The position numbers and the translations under genes are program-made. This document shows positions 1-9,252 of a stretch of 64,000 nt of DNA, piece after piece (within the stretch, counting starts at the first letter, position 1; every line of letters begins with the position of its first letter). The DNA lies in NCBI GenBank assembly GCA_021397845.1, contig CM038044.1, forward strand, positions 59,495,851-59,559,850, given 5' to 3'. The stretch is from Areca catechu (lineage: Eukaryota; Streptophyta; Magnoliopsida; Arecales; Arecaceae). A model generated the notes under the pieces. That model saw only the letters and a program-made list of their open reading frames with translations. It searched no databases and was not told where the DNA came from.

Positions 1-330
1 CCCGGTTTTCCTTGTTCAGGGCCTTCTTCGTCCTAACGCACCATCCAACTGAGGATGGGTGGTGGTCCTTGTCCTCCCGCCCGAAGGGCATCAAGTTTGA
101 GCTCCCCTCTTCCATCAGGGGATGGAAGAGTAAGTTATTCTTTGTTAAGGTTGAGGGGGTCGACTGGGTCTGGAGTAATCTGGACAAGTCCCCCAACTAA
201 AACTCCGTGGTCGATGCGGTTGATTGTGATGATTACGAACAGCTCCGCAACACCCAGATTCCTTCCCTCAAGGTCCCGTTATCTGAGCAGAACCTTACCA
301 ACTCCAGGGTGGACCCAACAAATGGGTTGG

Positions 331-421
331 GTGAGTTTTACCTGAACTTTCCTCTTTCTTTTTATTTGCATTTCTTGCACTACTTCCCATGGACTCTAAC
401 TGTTGTGTGGCTTGCATGCAG
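331..421 (+). other. Predicted intron 1 of the accessory ORF
   Basis: The sequence starts GTGAGTTTTACC, has a T-rich middle and ends TTGCATGCAG. Removing it joins an open frame ending at GGGTTGG to one starting GAATGATTTTCTCC. Only the splice consensus and frame continuity support it. Confidence 0.5.
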
Positions 422-1060
422 GAATGATTTTCTCCGAAAATAATCTGCTGGCGATCACCCGGAAGAGGCCGTCGACTGAGCTAGCCGGGGAACCTTCGTT
501 GAGATGAGTCTAGGGCGAGAGCACTCCTGTAGCCGCCCCCACTATGGTGATCGATCTGAGCTCAGCTACTCTAGCTGGTCGAGCTCAGAGGTGACTCACG
601 CAGCTCCTTCATCTATGGAGAGGGCAGCTTCCATGGTGCCCAGACTAGTCCAGGAGGCCCCTACTATGGAACTCGAAGTAGTGGTCCGGGCGAGGGCCGC
701 AGCTGTTGCTGCAGCACCCCACCATCTTCCAAGTCTACCCATCATCAATACCAGGGATGAGGAGGTCCGGGCTTTGACTAGGGTCACGATCGAGGTGCCA
801 CCTATACGGCACCAGCTTCTCAGCCTACCCCCTGTGGCCCTGCAGTTACCGGGACAAGGCCGCCCACTCCGGCAGAAGGTCGAAGGGAGGAGGGACGATG
901 CCATCTCCCCTTTAAGATGGGGGCAGAAAGCTCGTTCCTCCGGAGCCCCGAGTTGGCTGAGCGCATGATAGACTTCTCGATCTAGACATGTGACCAGCAG
1001 GACATGGCTGGAATGCAGCTGGCCGACGTCATCAGCACCATCTTCCTCCAACTCTATTCG

Positions 1061-1139
1061 GTGAGCTATTCCTTCCTCTCTTTTCTTTTTCTTTTATTCT
1101 TTTTTTTTTTTTTTGGTCTGACCTCTTATCTTGGTGCAG
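1061..1139 (+). other. Predicted intron 2 of the accessory ORF
   Basis: It begins GTGAGCTATTCC, carries a strong polypyrimidine tract including a long T run, and ends TTGGTGCAG. Splicing is phase 0 and joins a frame ending in QLYS to the coiled-coil exon starting IGAETL. Confidence 0.6.
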
Positions 1140-1904
1140 ATCGGTGCTGAGACCCTCTACATCAAGGGCTGCTACTAGAGCTGGGAGCATCTCGAGCGGC
1201 AACAGGCTGCCAAGATCAAGTCCTTGAAAGCTGACCTGAAGGGGAAGGTCAGAGCGAACGAGGCCCTTGAATTGAACGTCAAAGACCTTGAGGCACAGCT
1301 CACCAACATCGAGGGACGAGCGAAGAGACTTCTGGAGGCCCGCGACCTGGTGCGAGGCCGTGCGAAGAAAGCCATCGACGATCACTCCATCATCGAGAAA
1401 AAGTTGAATTGGTACAGTATCGAAGTTGATTAGCACAAGGAGGTCTCCCGAGCAGCCTAGGCGGAGCTGGCAACTGGGACGAAGAAGCTTGCCACAGCCG
1501 AGTAGGCGCCAGAGGAGGTTGCCAGGTCGGCAAAGGCTACTAGGCTGGAGGCCGCCGAGTCAAGGAGGGTGGCTGCTGAGGACAACAAGGGTGCTGACGA
1601 CGTCGTCACAAAATTCAAGGCCTTGGAGGAGTTCATCATCGAAATCTAGTAGATGGCATCGGACTCCTTCTATAAGGGCTTCATGTTTTTGCGCGGCCGG
1701 GTGAGGCGCTTGTCCTCGAGAAGAACCACAACTGACTTTGATATCCTTCAGCCTCAGATGCGAAGCCTGATGAGGTGGTCGTGGCCTCAGAGCCTTCAAC
1801 GTCAGCCGAGGCTGATCCATCTGAGGTTAGGGCTGCTCAGTCGGAAGCTCCTGAAGGCAGGAATTCTTAGCCTTCTAGCTCAGCAAGGAAATCGACTGGC
1901 ATAG

Positions 1905-2180
1905 AATAGGCCTTTTCTTTCTTGCCTCATTTTGCATTTTTGTTTCTTGTACTTAGTCAAGGTCACCTGGCATGTTGGGGCCCCGCTAGACACTTGTAAC
2001 TTGTGTTCAATCAATGAAACTTGAGTTCCTTTACTATCTATCTTCTTTGCCTGGCTCTTCCCCCTTTTTTCTCTTCCCTCCTTCCTCCTTTTTTTTTGTG
2101 TATGAGCGGGGAGATCAAAGAGAAGGGACTTGCCTTGCTTGGGGTTGAGTTATGACACCTGAGGGCTGCTGGGCTCGAAG
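1905..2180. other. 3' flank of the accessory ORF, no gene
   Basis: This stretch reads like a plant 3' untranslated region. It is T-rich and has AATGAAA near 2014 followed by pyrimidine-rich sequence. It leads into the first copies of the 93-bp minisatellite. No coding signal was seen. Confidence 0.35.
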
Positions 2181-3690
2181 GTGTTGTTGATTGAGAGCCA
2201 TGCAGCCCGAAGGTCCCTTGGACGGAGATCTGAGCTCTGGTCTTAAGTAGGCATCCTAGAGCTAGGCTCGGTGACGTTGTTGACTGAGAGCTGCGTGGCT
2301 CGAAGATCTATTGGCTGGAGATCTGAGCTCCAGTCTTGAGTAGGCATCTTGGAGTTGGGCTCGGGGACGTTGTTGACTGAGAGCTGCGTGGCTCGATGTT
2401 CTCTTGGCCAGAGATCTGAGCTCCGGTCTTGAGTAGGCATCCTGGAGCTGGGCTCGAGGATGTTGTTGACTGAGATCTGCCTGGCTCGAAGTTCTCTTGG
2501 CCGGAGATCTGAGCTCCGATCTTGTGTAGGCATCCTAGAGCTGGGCTCGGGGATGTTGTTGACTAAGAGCTGCATGGCTCGGAATTCTCTTGGCCAGAGA
2601 TTTTAGCTTCGATCTTGAGTAGGCATCCTGGAGCTGGGCTCGGGGATGTTGTTAACTAAGAGCAGCATGGCTCGAAGTTCTCTTTGCTGATGATCTGAGC
2701 TCCGATCTTGAGTACGCATCCTGGAGCAGGTCTCGAGGACGTTGACTGAGTGCTGCATGGCTCGAAGTTCTCTTGTCCAGAGATCTGAGCTATGGTCTTG
2801 AGTAGGCACCCTGGAGCTAGGCTCGAGGACGTTGTTGACTGAGAGCTGCGTGGCTCGAAGTTCTCTCTGTCGGAGATCTAAGCTCCGGTCTTGAGTAGGC
2901 ATCCTGGAGATGGGCTCAGGGATGTTGTTGACTAAGAGCTGCGTGGCTCGAAGTTCTCTTGGCCGGAGATCTGAGCTCCGATCTTGAGTAGGCATCCTGG
3001 AGCTAGGCTCGGGGACATTGTTGACTAAGAGCTGCATGGCTCGAAGTTCTCTTGGCCGGAGTCTGAGCTCCGGTCTTGAGTAGGCATCCTGGAGCTGGGA
3101 TCGGGGACGTTGTTGACTGAGAGCTGCGTGGCTCGAAGTTCTCTTGGCCGCAGATCTAAGCTCCGATCTTGAGTAGGCATCCTGGAGCTGAGCTCGGGGA
3201 CGTTGTTGACTAAGAGCTGTATGGCTCGATGTTCTGTTGGCCAGAGATCTGAGCTCCAGTCATGAGTAGGCATCCTGGAGCTGGGCTCGAGGACATTTTT
3301 GACCGAGAGTTACGTGGCTCAATGTTCTCTTGGCCGGAGATCTAGGCTCCTGTCTTGAGTAGGCATCCTAGAGCTGGACTAGGGGATGTTGTTGACTAAG
3401 AGCTGCGTGGCTTGAAGTTCTCTTGGCCAGAGATCTGAGCTCCGATCTTGAGTAGGCATCCTGGAGCTAGGTACGGGGACGTTGTTGACTAAGAGCTGTG
3501 TGGCTCGATGTTCTCTTAGCCGGAGATCTGAGCTCCGATCTTGAGTAGGCATCTTGGAGCTAGGCTCGGGGACGTTGTTGTCTGAGAGCTGTGTGGCTCG
3601 AAATTCTCTTGGCCGGAGATCTGAGCTCTGGTCTTGAGTTGGCATCCTGGAGCTGGGCTCGGGGACGTTGTTGACTGTGAAATGGCGGCT
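2180..3690. repeat. Minisatellite, 93-bp unit, 16 copies
   Basis: The anchor GTAGGCATC (with variants) recurs at 2248, 2340, 2433, 2526, 2619, 2712, 2802, 2895, 2988, 3080, 3173, 3266, 3359, 3452, 3545 and 3638. Spacing is 93 bp except two 92-bp and one 90-bp step. Each unit includes the submotifs GAGCTGCGTGGCTCGAAG, CCGGAGATCTGAGCTCC and CATCCTGGAGCTGGGCTC. Because 93 is 31 codons, the minus strand stays open through long runs that encode a 31-residue repeat with the core SSRMPTQDRSSDL. A further degenerate unit lies at about 4170-4257. Translation is not shown; tandem arrays are known in the 3' regions of Tat elements. Confidence 0.9.
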
Positions 3691-3990
3691 TCTTCCCCTC
3701 TCATTCTCTCTCTTTCATTCCCCCTCCTTTTTTCCTTTTTCTTCTTTCTTCATTTTTTTTTTTGTTTGTTGTTGTTTTTTGTTTTTTTTTTTTTTTTTTT
3801 TGAGTTGGGAGATCAAAGAAGAGGGTTCTTGCCATTTTCCCCTCTCGTTCTTTTTCTTTCCTTCCCCTCTCATCTTCTTTTCGAGTGAGGAGATCAGAGA
3901 AGAGGGTGCTTGCCATGTTCCCCTCTCGTTCTCTTTCTTTCCTTCCCCTCTCATCTTTCTTTTGAGTAGGGAGATCAGAGAAGAGGGTTA
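3690..3990. repeat. 81-bp pyrimidine-rich repeat and T run
   Basis: GGAGATCA(A/G)AG recurs at 3808, 3889 and 3970, exactly 81 bp apart, each followed by CCCCTCTCGTTCT and TTTCTTTCCTTCCCCTCTC. Two full units and a partial third are visible. A run of about 20 T precedes them near 3783-3801. The array sits between the 93-bp and 63-bp arrays. No gene was seen. Confidence 0.75.
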
Positions 3991-4257
3991 CCAGACTTGA
4001 TTTCTTTGGATCCAGGCTCGAGGCCTTCTTAGACGTGGAGCTAGGATCGGGCCCAGGGGTTGCCTGAGGGCTTGGCTCAGGTCTTTGGTGCCTTGGAGCT
4101 AGGCTCGAGGCATTAATGGGAGCTACTTGGACCCATGATCTCTTGAGATCTCGGAGCTGGGCTCGGAGATGATTGAGATTGAGAGCAGCTTGGCTCGAAG
4201 GTCCCTTGGCCGGAGATCTGAGCTCTGATCTTGGGCAGGCATCTTGGGGCTGGGCTC

Positions 4258-4515
4258 GGAGACGTTGGAGGTTGAGAGCTGCGTGGCTCAAAGATCCTTC
4301 AACGTCCTGTAGCTAGGCTCGGGGATGCTTGAGATTGGGAGCTGCATGGCTCGAAGATCCTTTAACATCCTGGAGCTGGGCTCGGGGATGCTTCAGGTTA
4401 GGAGCTGCATGGCTCAAAGATCCTTCGACATCCTGGAGATGGGCTCGAGAATGCTTCAAGTTGGGAGCTACATGGCTCGAAGATCCTTCGACATCCTGGA
4501 GCTGGGCTCGGGGGT
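4258..4515. repeat. Minisatellite, 63-bp unit, 4 copies
   Basis: The anchor G(G/A)G(G/A)ATGCTT and its variants recur at 4258, 4321, 4384 and 4447, each 63 bp apart. The unit has the same two blocks as the 93-bp repeat (GAGCTGCATGGCTC and CCTGGAGCTGGGCTC) but lacks the roughly 30-bp block CCGGAGATCTGAGCTCC...GAGTAGG. It looks like a deletion derivative that was then amplified separately. The 21-codon period leaves frames open on both strands. Confidence 0.85.
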
Positions 4516-4880
4516 GCCGTTGATTCTTCCTTGCTAGACACATGGATACTCGTGCAAGGAAAAATCGTTATCATTATTATCGATAAGATACCTTACCTTG
4601 TTGTTAGCATCTTCGCGGGCCGTGAACCATCCTCTTTCGGCGGAGCCTGATGCTATTGGGATCTTCGAGGTAAGAAGCCCCTTGTGATGGAGCTTCGGCC
4701 ACCTTGTAGGGGCCTGTCCGTGGTGGTTCGCAATCGTCATCCTGACGAACCCGACATCTTTACTTACCTTTCCCCTTCCAGCACAATGGGGAGTACATTC
4801 TCAGGATCCCGTGCCTCCCAGGTTTCCTTGGACACGCGCGCAGCCCCCCCAGTGACCATGCCCACCGACTTCATGGTGGG
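4516..4880 (-). other. Degenerate gag-pol spacer of T1
   Basis: The minus strand downstream of the zinc-knuckle remnant keeps broken open stretches up to about 4535, but no protease or reverse transcriptase motif was recognised. It probably represents the gag-protease linker before a deletion that removed pol. No independent gene is supported. Confidence 0.35.
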
Positions 4881-5350
4881 GAATCCTTTGTTGGTTGGAG
4901 CCGGTGGGAGAGCGGCAAGCACTTGGGACCTTGCTTGAGGTCTGCCCCCCGCAAACCTTTGGAGGTAGCCTTTCTTGATGAGCTTCTCGACCTCTTACTT
5001 GAGATTGCGACATCCCCTGGTGTCATGGCTGTGATCGCAGTGAGGGCGACACAACTTCGTCTCGTCACGACCGGTGAAGGGCTTCAAGGGTGGCGGGAAT
5101 CGCAGCCCGGTGACTCGCTGGTTGAGCCTTGCATACCGACGAACTGACAGGAAAGCTCCACCAACTTGTGCTCATGCTTCCCCAAGCGTGCTTTCGCTGC
5201 GTGCCTGATGGCTTCGTCAATGGATCCTTTCACCGAAGGGGATGGAGAAGGTGATGTGGGTGCCCTTGAGAAGGGCGAACCCCTTGCATGGCTGATAGAG
5301 GCCTTTCGAGTTCATGTCATCATAATTCTTCCATGGGGTGTTGCTTTGTA
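4880..5350 (-). pseudogene. Ty3/gypsy (Tat-like) gag zinc-knuckle remnant
   Basis: On the minus strand, 5061-4940 translates to a segment with the core DETKLCRPHCDHSHDTRGC, then NLK, a stop, and EVEKLIKKGYLQRFAG. This is the C-terminal gag signature of Tat/Athila-type plant gypsy elements, normally close to KYCxFHxDHGHDTxxCxxLKxEIExLIxxGxLxxF. Gag packages the element RNA in cytoplasmic particles. The upstream frame is fragmented and the UAA inside the motif shows it is dead. The visible ORFs on both strands here are mostly shadows in other frames. Confidence is high for the motif and lower for the outer limits. Confidence 0.65.
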
Positions 5351-6371
5351 AAGAGGTGGAGGGCTTGATCACGCCCGTCCTCCCCCCTTCCACGCATGCC
5401 AATCTGTTCCCACCAGGATCGCCATGGCCTATAGATGCTGTTGGTGCTGGAGTTCGCTCTCCTAGTTGCCTGGTGGTCCTCTTGTCACAGACCTGCAAAA
5501 CAGGTGTTAGTGACCCAGGTTGGGATTTCCAGCGGGGGCACTTCGATGATCAAGTCAGTGATGATCCAGGGGAACAGATCCTCCTGGTCGGGCCCCTCTT
5601 GATGGACTTCGCACTAGGAGGAGTAAAAAATGTGTGTGTAGATCGAAATGTTGTAGGGGGAGAATGATAGCTGGGACAGAGGGGTTCCCTGTTCCTCTGC
5701 CTCTCCTTGTTTTCCTCGTTTTCCATCGATGGTTGTGGTTTTGGTGACACTTTGCCCTCTTGGTCGAGCTTGCACTTGTATTGGTGATGCCATGCCCCTC
5801 TTCCTGGTGGGGGTTGCACCCTTCTTTTTTCTCTTTTTTTTTTGTTCTTGCTTGTCTCTTTTTTTTCTGTGTTATGTTTGTTGTTGTGTTACCTCCGAGT
5901 TTGTTGCAACTAGGTTATCGTTGGGCTCTTGTCTCGGGATCCCCGTCGGGCTGCCAGGTGCGTGCGGCGGTATCTCGAGGAGTCTTTCCTGGTTCATGAT
6001 AAGGAGAGTTGTCAAGCACTCTGACACTCCACTTGGTCGCCTCATACCGGGAAACCTGGCAGTGCCTTGAATGGTGGGCCGCAACCCACGGGATTCGAAT
6101 CTATCGGTTGGCTTCCTCTCTTGGGTGATTCGGGTGGCTGGTGAGGAGTGTGGCACCTTAATCAGCATGCTTCTTTCCTTTCCAATGTAATTTGTGGTTG
6201 CAGGTGGTCAATACGGCTTGGAAGGCACTCCAGTGCTGTCATCGGGTGGCTCGCCGGTTCCCTGGCTGGTGAGGACCTCGTCTGAGCTGGGGCTGAGCTG
6301 GAACGGCAAGGCTCGCTCGGGCCTAGACGCTCCGAGCTTGCGGGGGCGTCTAGGTGGAGCAGGGTGGAGTG
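5351..6371. other. T1 leader or LTR region, no gene recognised
   Basis: This kilobase is mixed, with T-rich tracts near 5820-5890, and has short ORFs on both strands but no domain that could be recognised. If T1 is a minus-strand element, its 5' LTR end and leader should lie here. No unambiguous tRNA-complementary primer site was seen. Confidence 0.3.
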
Positions 6372-7070
6372 TGGACCCGGTACGGAGAGCGCGTGCTCGG
6401 AGAGGCTCCATATTGGCAGGTGAGTGCTGAGCTCGACCTCGACCTCCGGGTACTAACCACCGAGGGTCTCGCTCTAGAGTGCAGGAGATGGACCCGGTCC
6501 AGAGGGCGCGCGCTCGGAGACGCTCCACATTGACGGGTGAGCGCTGAGCTCAACCTCGACCACAGGGCACTAACCTTCGATGGTCTCGCTTTAAAGGATA
6601 GGAGGTAGACCCGGTCCAGAGGGCGCACGCTCGGAGAGGCTCCACAATGGCGGGTGAGCGCTGAGCTCGACCTCGACCACAGGGCACTAACCTCCTAGGG
6701 TCTCACTCCGGAGGGCAGATGGCGGACCCAGTCCAGAGGGCGTGCACTTGGAGAGGCTCCACATTGGCAGGTGAGTGCTGTGCTTGACCTTGACCACAGG
6801 GCACTAACCTTCGAGGGTCTCACTCCGGAGGGCGGAAGGTGGACCCGGTCCAGAGGGCACGCGCTCGGAGAGGCTCCACATTGGCGGGTAAGTGCCATGC
6901 TCGACCTCGACCACAGGGCACTAACCTCCGAGGGTCTCACTCCGAAGGGCAGATGGCGGACCCAGTCCAGAGGACGCGTGCTCAGAGAGGCTCCATATTG
7001 GCGGGTGAGTGATGTGCTCGATCTCGACCACAGTGCACTAACCTCTGAGGGTCTCGCTCTGAAGGGTAGA
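6372..7070. repeat. Minisatellite, 117-bp unit, 6 copies
   Basis: The anchor (T/C)ATTGGC(A/G)GG recurs at 6411, 6528, 6645, 6762, 6879 and 6996, exactly 117 bp apart. Units contain GACCCGGTCCAGAGGGC, GCTCGGAGAGGCTCCA, CTCGACCTCGACCACAGGGC and ACTAACCTCCGAGGGTCTC. The period is 39 codons and both strands stay open over long runs. Its place at the right end of T1 suggests it lies within or next to the presumed 5' LTR on the minus strand. Confidence 0.9.
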
Positions 7071-7263
7071 ATATGACTCCAACCTAGGTGTCCCGAGCTC
7101 GTGGGCCCGACCTGGAGGAGGACAGAGCATGACTCGTTGTCTTGGGGGAGCTCAGCTCAGCTCGGTAGTGGAGCCCGGGCTGGAGAGTTGACGCGACATC
7201 TGACATGGCATCCTTTCTTGACGTGGCGCTTGCAGGCTCCTCCATGTGAGCGATCCCACCACA

Positions 7264-8725
7264 TCAATATGCAATTATTTCGCCTAATAAATTCTAGTAA
7301 TGGTTTTGCCCTAAGTACCTCTTCAATATGCCTTTATTCCTCCACTGAAAGTCCTGGTTGGATTCAACCATTAACATGACATGCTCTGTACTTCTAACCA
7401 ACAAATGGCTAAGCCCATCTTTGGCTAGCTCACCTGACCATTGTTAAGAAAGTCATAATTTAATAATAATAATATAAATAATAATTCTAGTAGCCAAATG
7501 AGCACTAGGCCTTTGGGCCTCCAATGATCATCTTAGCTATTTAATCCATTACCATCCTCTTCATAGGAGGCTGTGACTTGATTATCTCTATAACTTTATC
7601 ATTTTAGAGACCTAATAATTTAGAGAATTTTATTAAATGGTGAAGAATAGAGAACAAGTTATGAATCAATTAACAATGCTCCCACTAACTTAACCAAGCC
7701 TATGATGAAGGTTGAAGATAATTGATCTAAGGGTACCTAGATCAATCATGCTAATCGACCTTACTGGCAAGGGCTAACTTAAGTCAATAAGCTGACTGAT
7801 CAAAAATAGATTGACCATATTAGCCAGGTAAGTGAGTTCAATAGAAGGGTTCTGCCATTAACCTCTTTCCTTAGATACCAATCAATTAGCCAAGTAAGAG
7901 GTAGCCCTAATTAATAATCATGATCAAATGCCTAACTTATCTTATACACCAATTGATTTATCATATTTGATTAGACTAGCCTAATGACTTGGATCTAACC
8001 ACTAAGCCATATCAAGTCCATTTGATATAATAGAAACTTGATCAAGCTATCACTATGGAATTGATCTAAAGAATCCTTGACCTCATCCTAATCAACTTTT
8101 GGTTAGATTAAATCCATTTCTCTATTAGGTCCATATTAATCAAAATTCTAACCCTAGGTCTAACCTAGTTAATTGACTTGATTCAAGCTAACCTATAGCC
8201 CAATGTTTTATGAATTGATATTAGATTTTCAATTAACAATTCTAGACCTAATCTTTCAATTCTTAATTATATCAATTAATCAAGTTTAATTTTGCTAAAT
8301 TTAGATCTAAACAATTTACATGGAACTTATACATATTAAATACTTTTAAATCTACACTATATAATATAATTATTATGTTGAAATTAAATTATGATTTATA
8401 TTCTAAACATAAAAATAAATTCTAATAATTTAATTTTAGATCATAAATAGTAAATTAATCAATATTAAATAACTAAAAATTAAATCTAAAAATTGAAATA
8501 ATTTTAATAAAAATCTTTTCATCTCACTTGTTTATGGGATGAGATCATAGCGACCTCCCTACTCACCATAGGAGATCCCATGGATGGGAAGAGATGGCCT
8601 TTAAACCATACTTTCATCCTATGACCCAATTGTCATGGTGATTAACCCAATCTTAAGCAGTTACTTAGGATAAAAACATATCAAATATGTAACATCCTAT
8701 ATTGCAAATCATGTCATGCAATCTC
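7264..8725 (-). other. Untranslated leader of copia element E1
   Basis: This AT-rich stretch lies downstream, on the minus strand, of the E1 primer site. Its left part around 7290-7380 matches the leader of E2 around 28550-28640, including the shared GAAAGTCCTGGTT. It has no open frame of note. The T1 boundary cuts it at about 7264, so gag and pol of E1 are not in the window. It carries one copy of the shared leader cassette at 7820-7896. Confidence 0.6.
7820..7896 (-). other. Shared leader cassette, E1 copy
   Basis: Read on the minus strand, TTGGCTAATTGATTGGTATC is followed by TAAGGAAAG and, about 40 nt later, CACTTACCTGGCTAA. This matches the order in copia A (TTGGCCAAT, ATTGGTGTCTAGGAAAG, CACTTGCCTGGCC) and gypsy D2. 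The CTAAT/ATTGG arms can still pair, with one G-U pair. It is more diverged than the other copies. Confidence 0.55.
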
Positions 8726-8737
8726 ACTTTGATACCA
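8726..8737 (-). other. Primer binding site of E1
   Basis: On the minus strand the sequence reads TGGTATCAAAGT, one or two mismatches from the plant initiator-Met-tRNA primer site TGGTATCAGAGC. It sits immediately inside the LTR end at 8739. Confidence 0.75.
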
Positions 8738-9247
8738 CTATTGGAAATTGGGTATGATTTCATGCATGTAATTTAATTTTTTTAAAATTAATAATGGAAG
8801 AATAATAGATTAAACTAATTTTAATAAAAAATATAATCATAAGAACAAATTAAAAATCTTATTGAAAGATCTAGATAAGATATACAATGCATAAATTAAA
8901 ATCAGCATGCATCAATCTATCGATGCATACTGTAAATCAAATCTACTTTTACTATGAGATTGAACCTCATGCCTAATCATGCGTTATTAATCTCAATTAC
9001 TGATGGTACAAGGAAATGGGTCTTCAGGTCACCTCGTAGTTGCACTGGATGTCCAACCTCTATAGATCATTTACACAAAGCCCTAAACACGATCAACCTC
9101 CTTGGAGTGCTAGCTTTGCATGAAGGCCAAAGTATGGTTGATTTGATTTCTCCTTTGGAATGGCTTGGACCCTCCAAAAACAAGAAGAAGAGGAGAACAT
9201 GAAGGTCAAAGAGGTAGAACTAAGAAAAGGAAGGAGACAAATCTCTT

Positions 9248-9252
9248 ATTTT
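9248..9252. repeat. Target-site duplication of copia A, left
   Basis: ATTTT immediately precedes the LTR start TGAAAGGG and is repeated at 19258-19262. Confidence 0.85.

Larger units (their letters stand above)
1..1904 (+). pseudogene. Retroelement accessory ORF with coiled coil, broken
   Basis: The reading frame enters from the left edge with a segment rich in W, S and K (12-200) like the N-terminal domain of the 'transposase, gypsy type' proteins found with plant Tat elements. A frame change follows near 200. Two introns with GT-AG borders can be read: 331-421 and 1061-1139. The last exon (1140-1652) encodes a charged heptad-like coiled coil (for example LKADLKGKVRANEALELN), probably for self-association. 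Seven in-frame stops, all TAG (983, 1176, 1431, 1458, 1503, 1647, 1650), break it. It lies antisense to the gag remnant of the same block. The family call rests on recalled sequence style and order, not on a search. Confidence 0.5.
1..7263 (-). mobile_element. T1: GC-rich Tat-like Ty3/gypsy remnant
   Basis: This block is visibly richer in G and C than the AT-rich sequence to its right. It holds a gag zinc-knuckle remnant on the minus strand, four minisatellites, and an oppositely oriented accessory ORF at the left. Tat-lineage gypsy elements are known for antisense accessory ORFs and tandem repeats in their 3' region, and this order fits a minus-strand Tat element that has lost most of pol. 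The right end is placed at 7263, where the plus strand reads CCACCACA and E1 leader homology begins. The left end lies outside the window. No LTR pair or primer site was recognised, so the classification is an inference. Confidence 0.5.

Noticed and set aside
2180..3690. CRISPR-like or protein-repeat gene
   Set aside because: Units are contiguous, with no unique spacers, and the genome is a plant. The minus-strand 31-residue repeat has no start, domain or promoter support, so it is annotated as a minisatellite only.
3783..3801. T run as the poly(A) tail of a LINE or SINE on the minus strand
   Set aside because: No LINE or SINE body adjoins it. It lies inside pyrimidine-rich repeats and is more simply a slippage tract.
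6071..6111. tRNA-like 3' half (GATTCGAATC near CCCACGGG and GCCCACCA on the minus strand)
   Set aside because: The TTCGAATC core resembles a T-loop, but the flanking bases do not form a T-stem and no D or anticodon arm is visible. I did not call a tRNA or a primer site.
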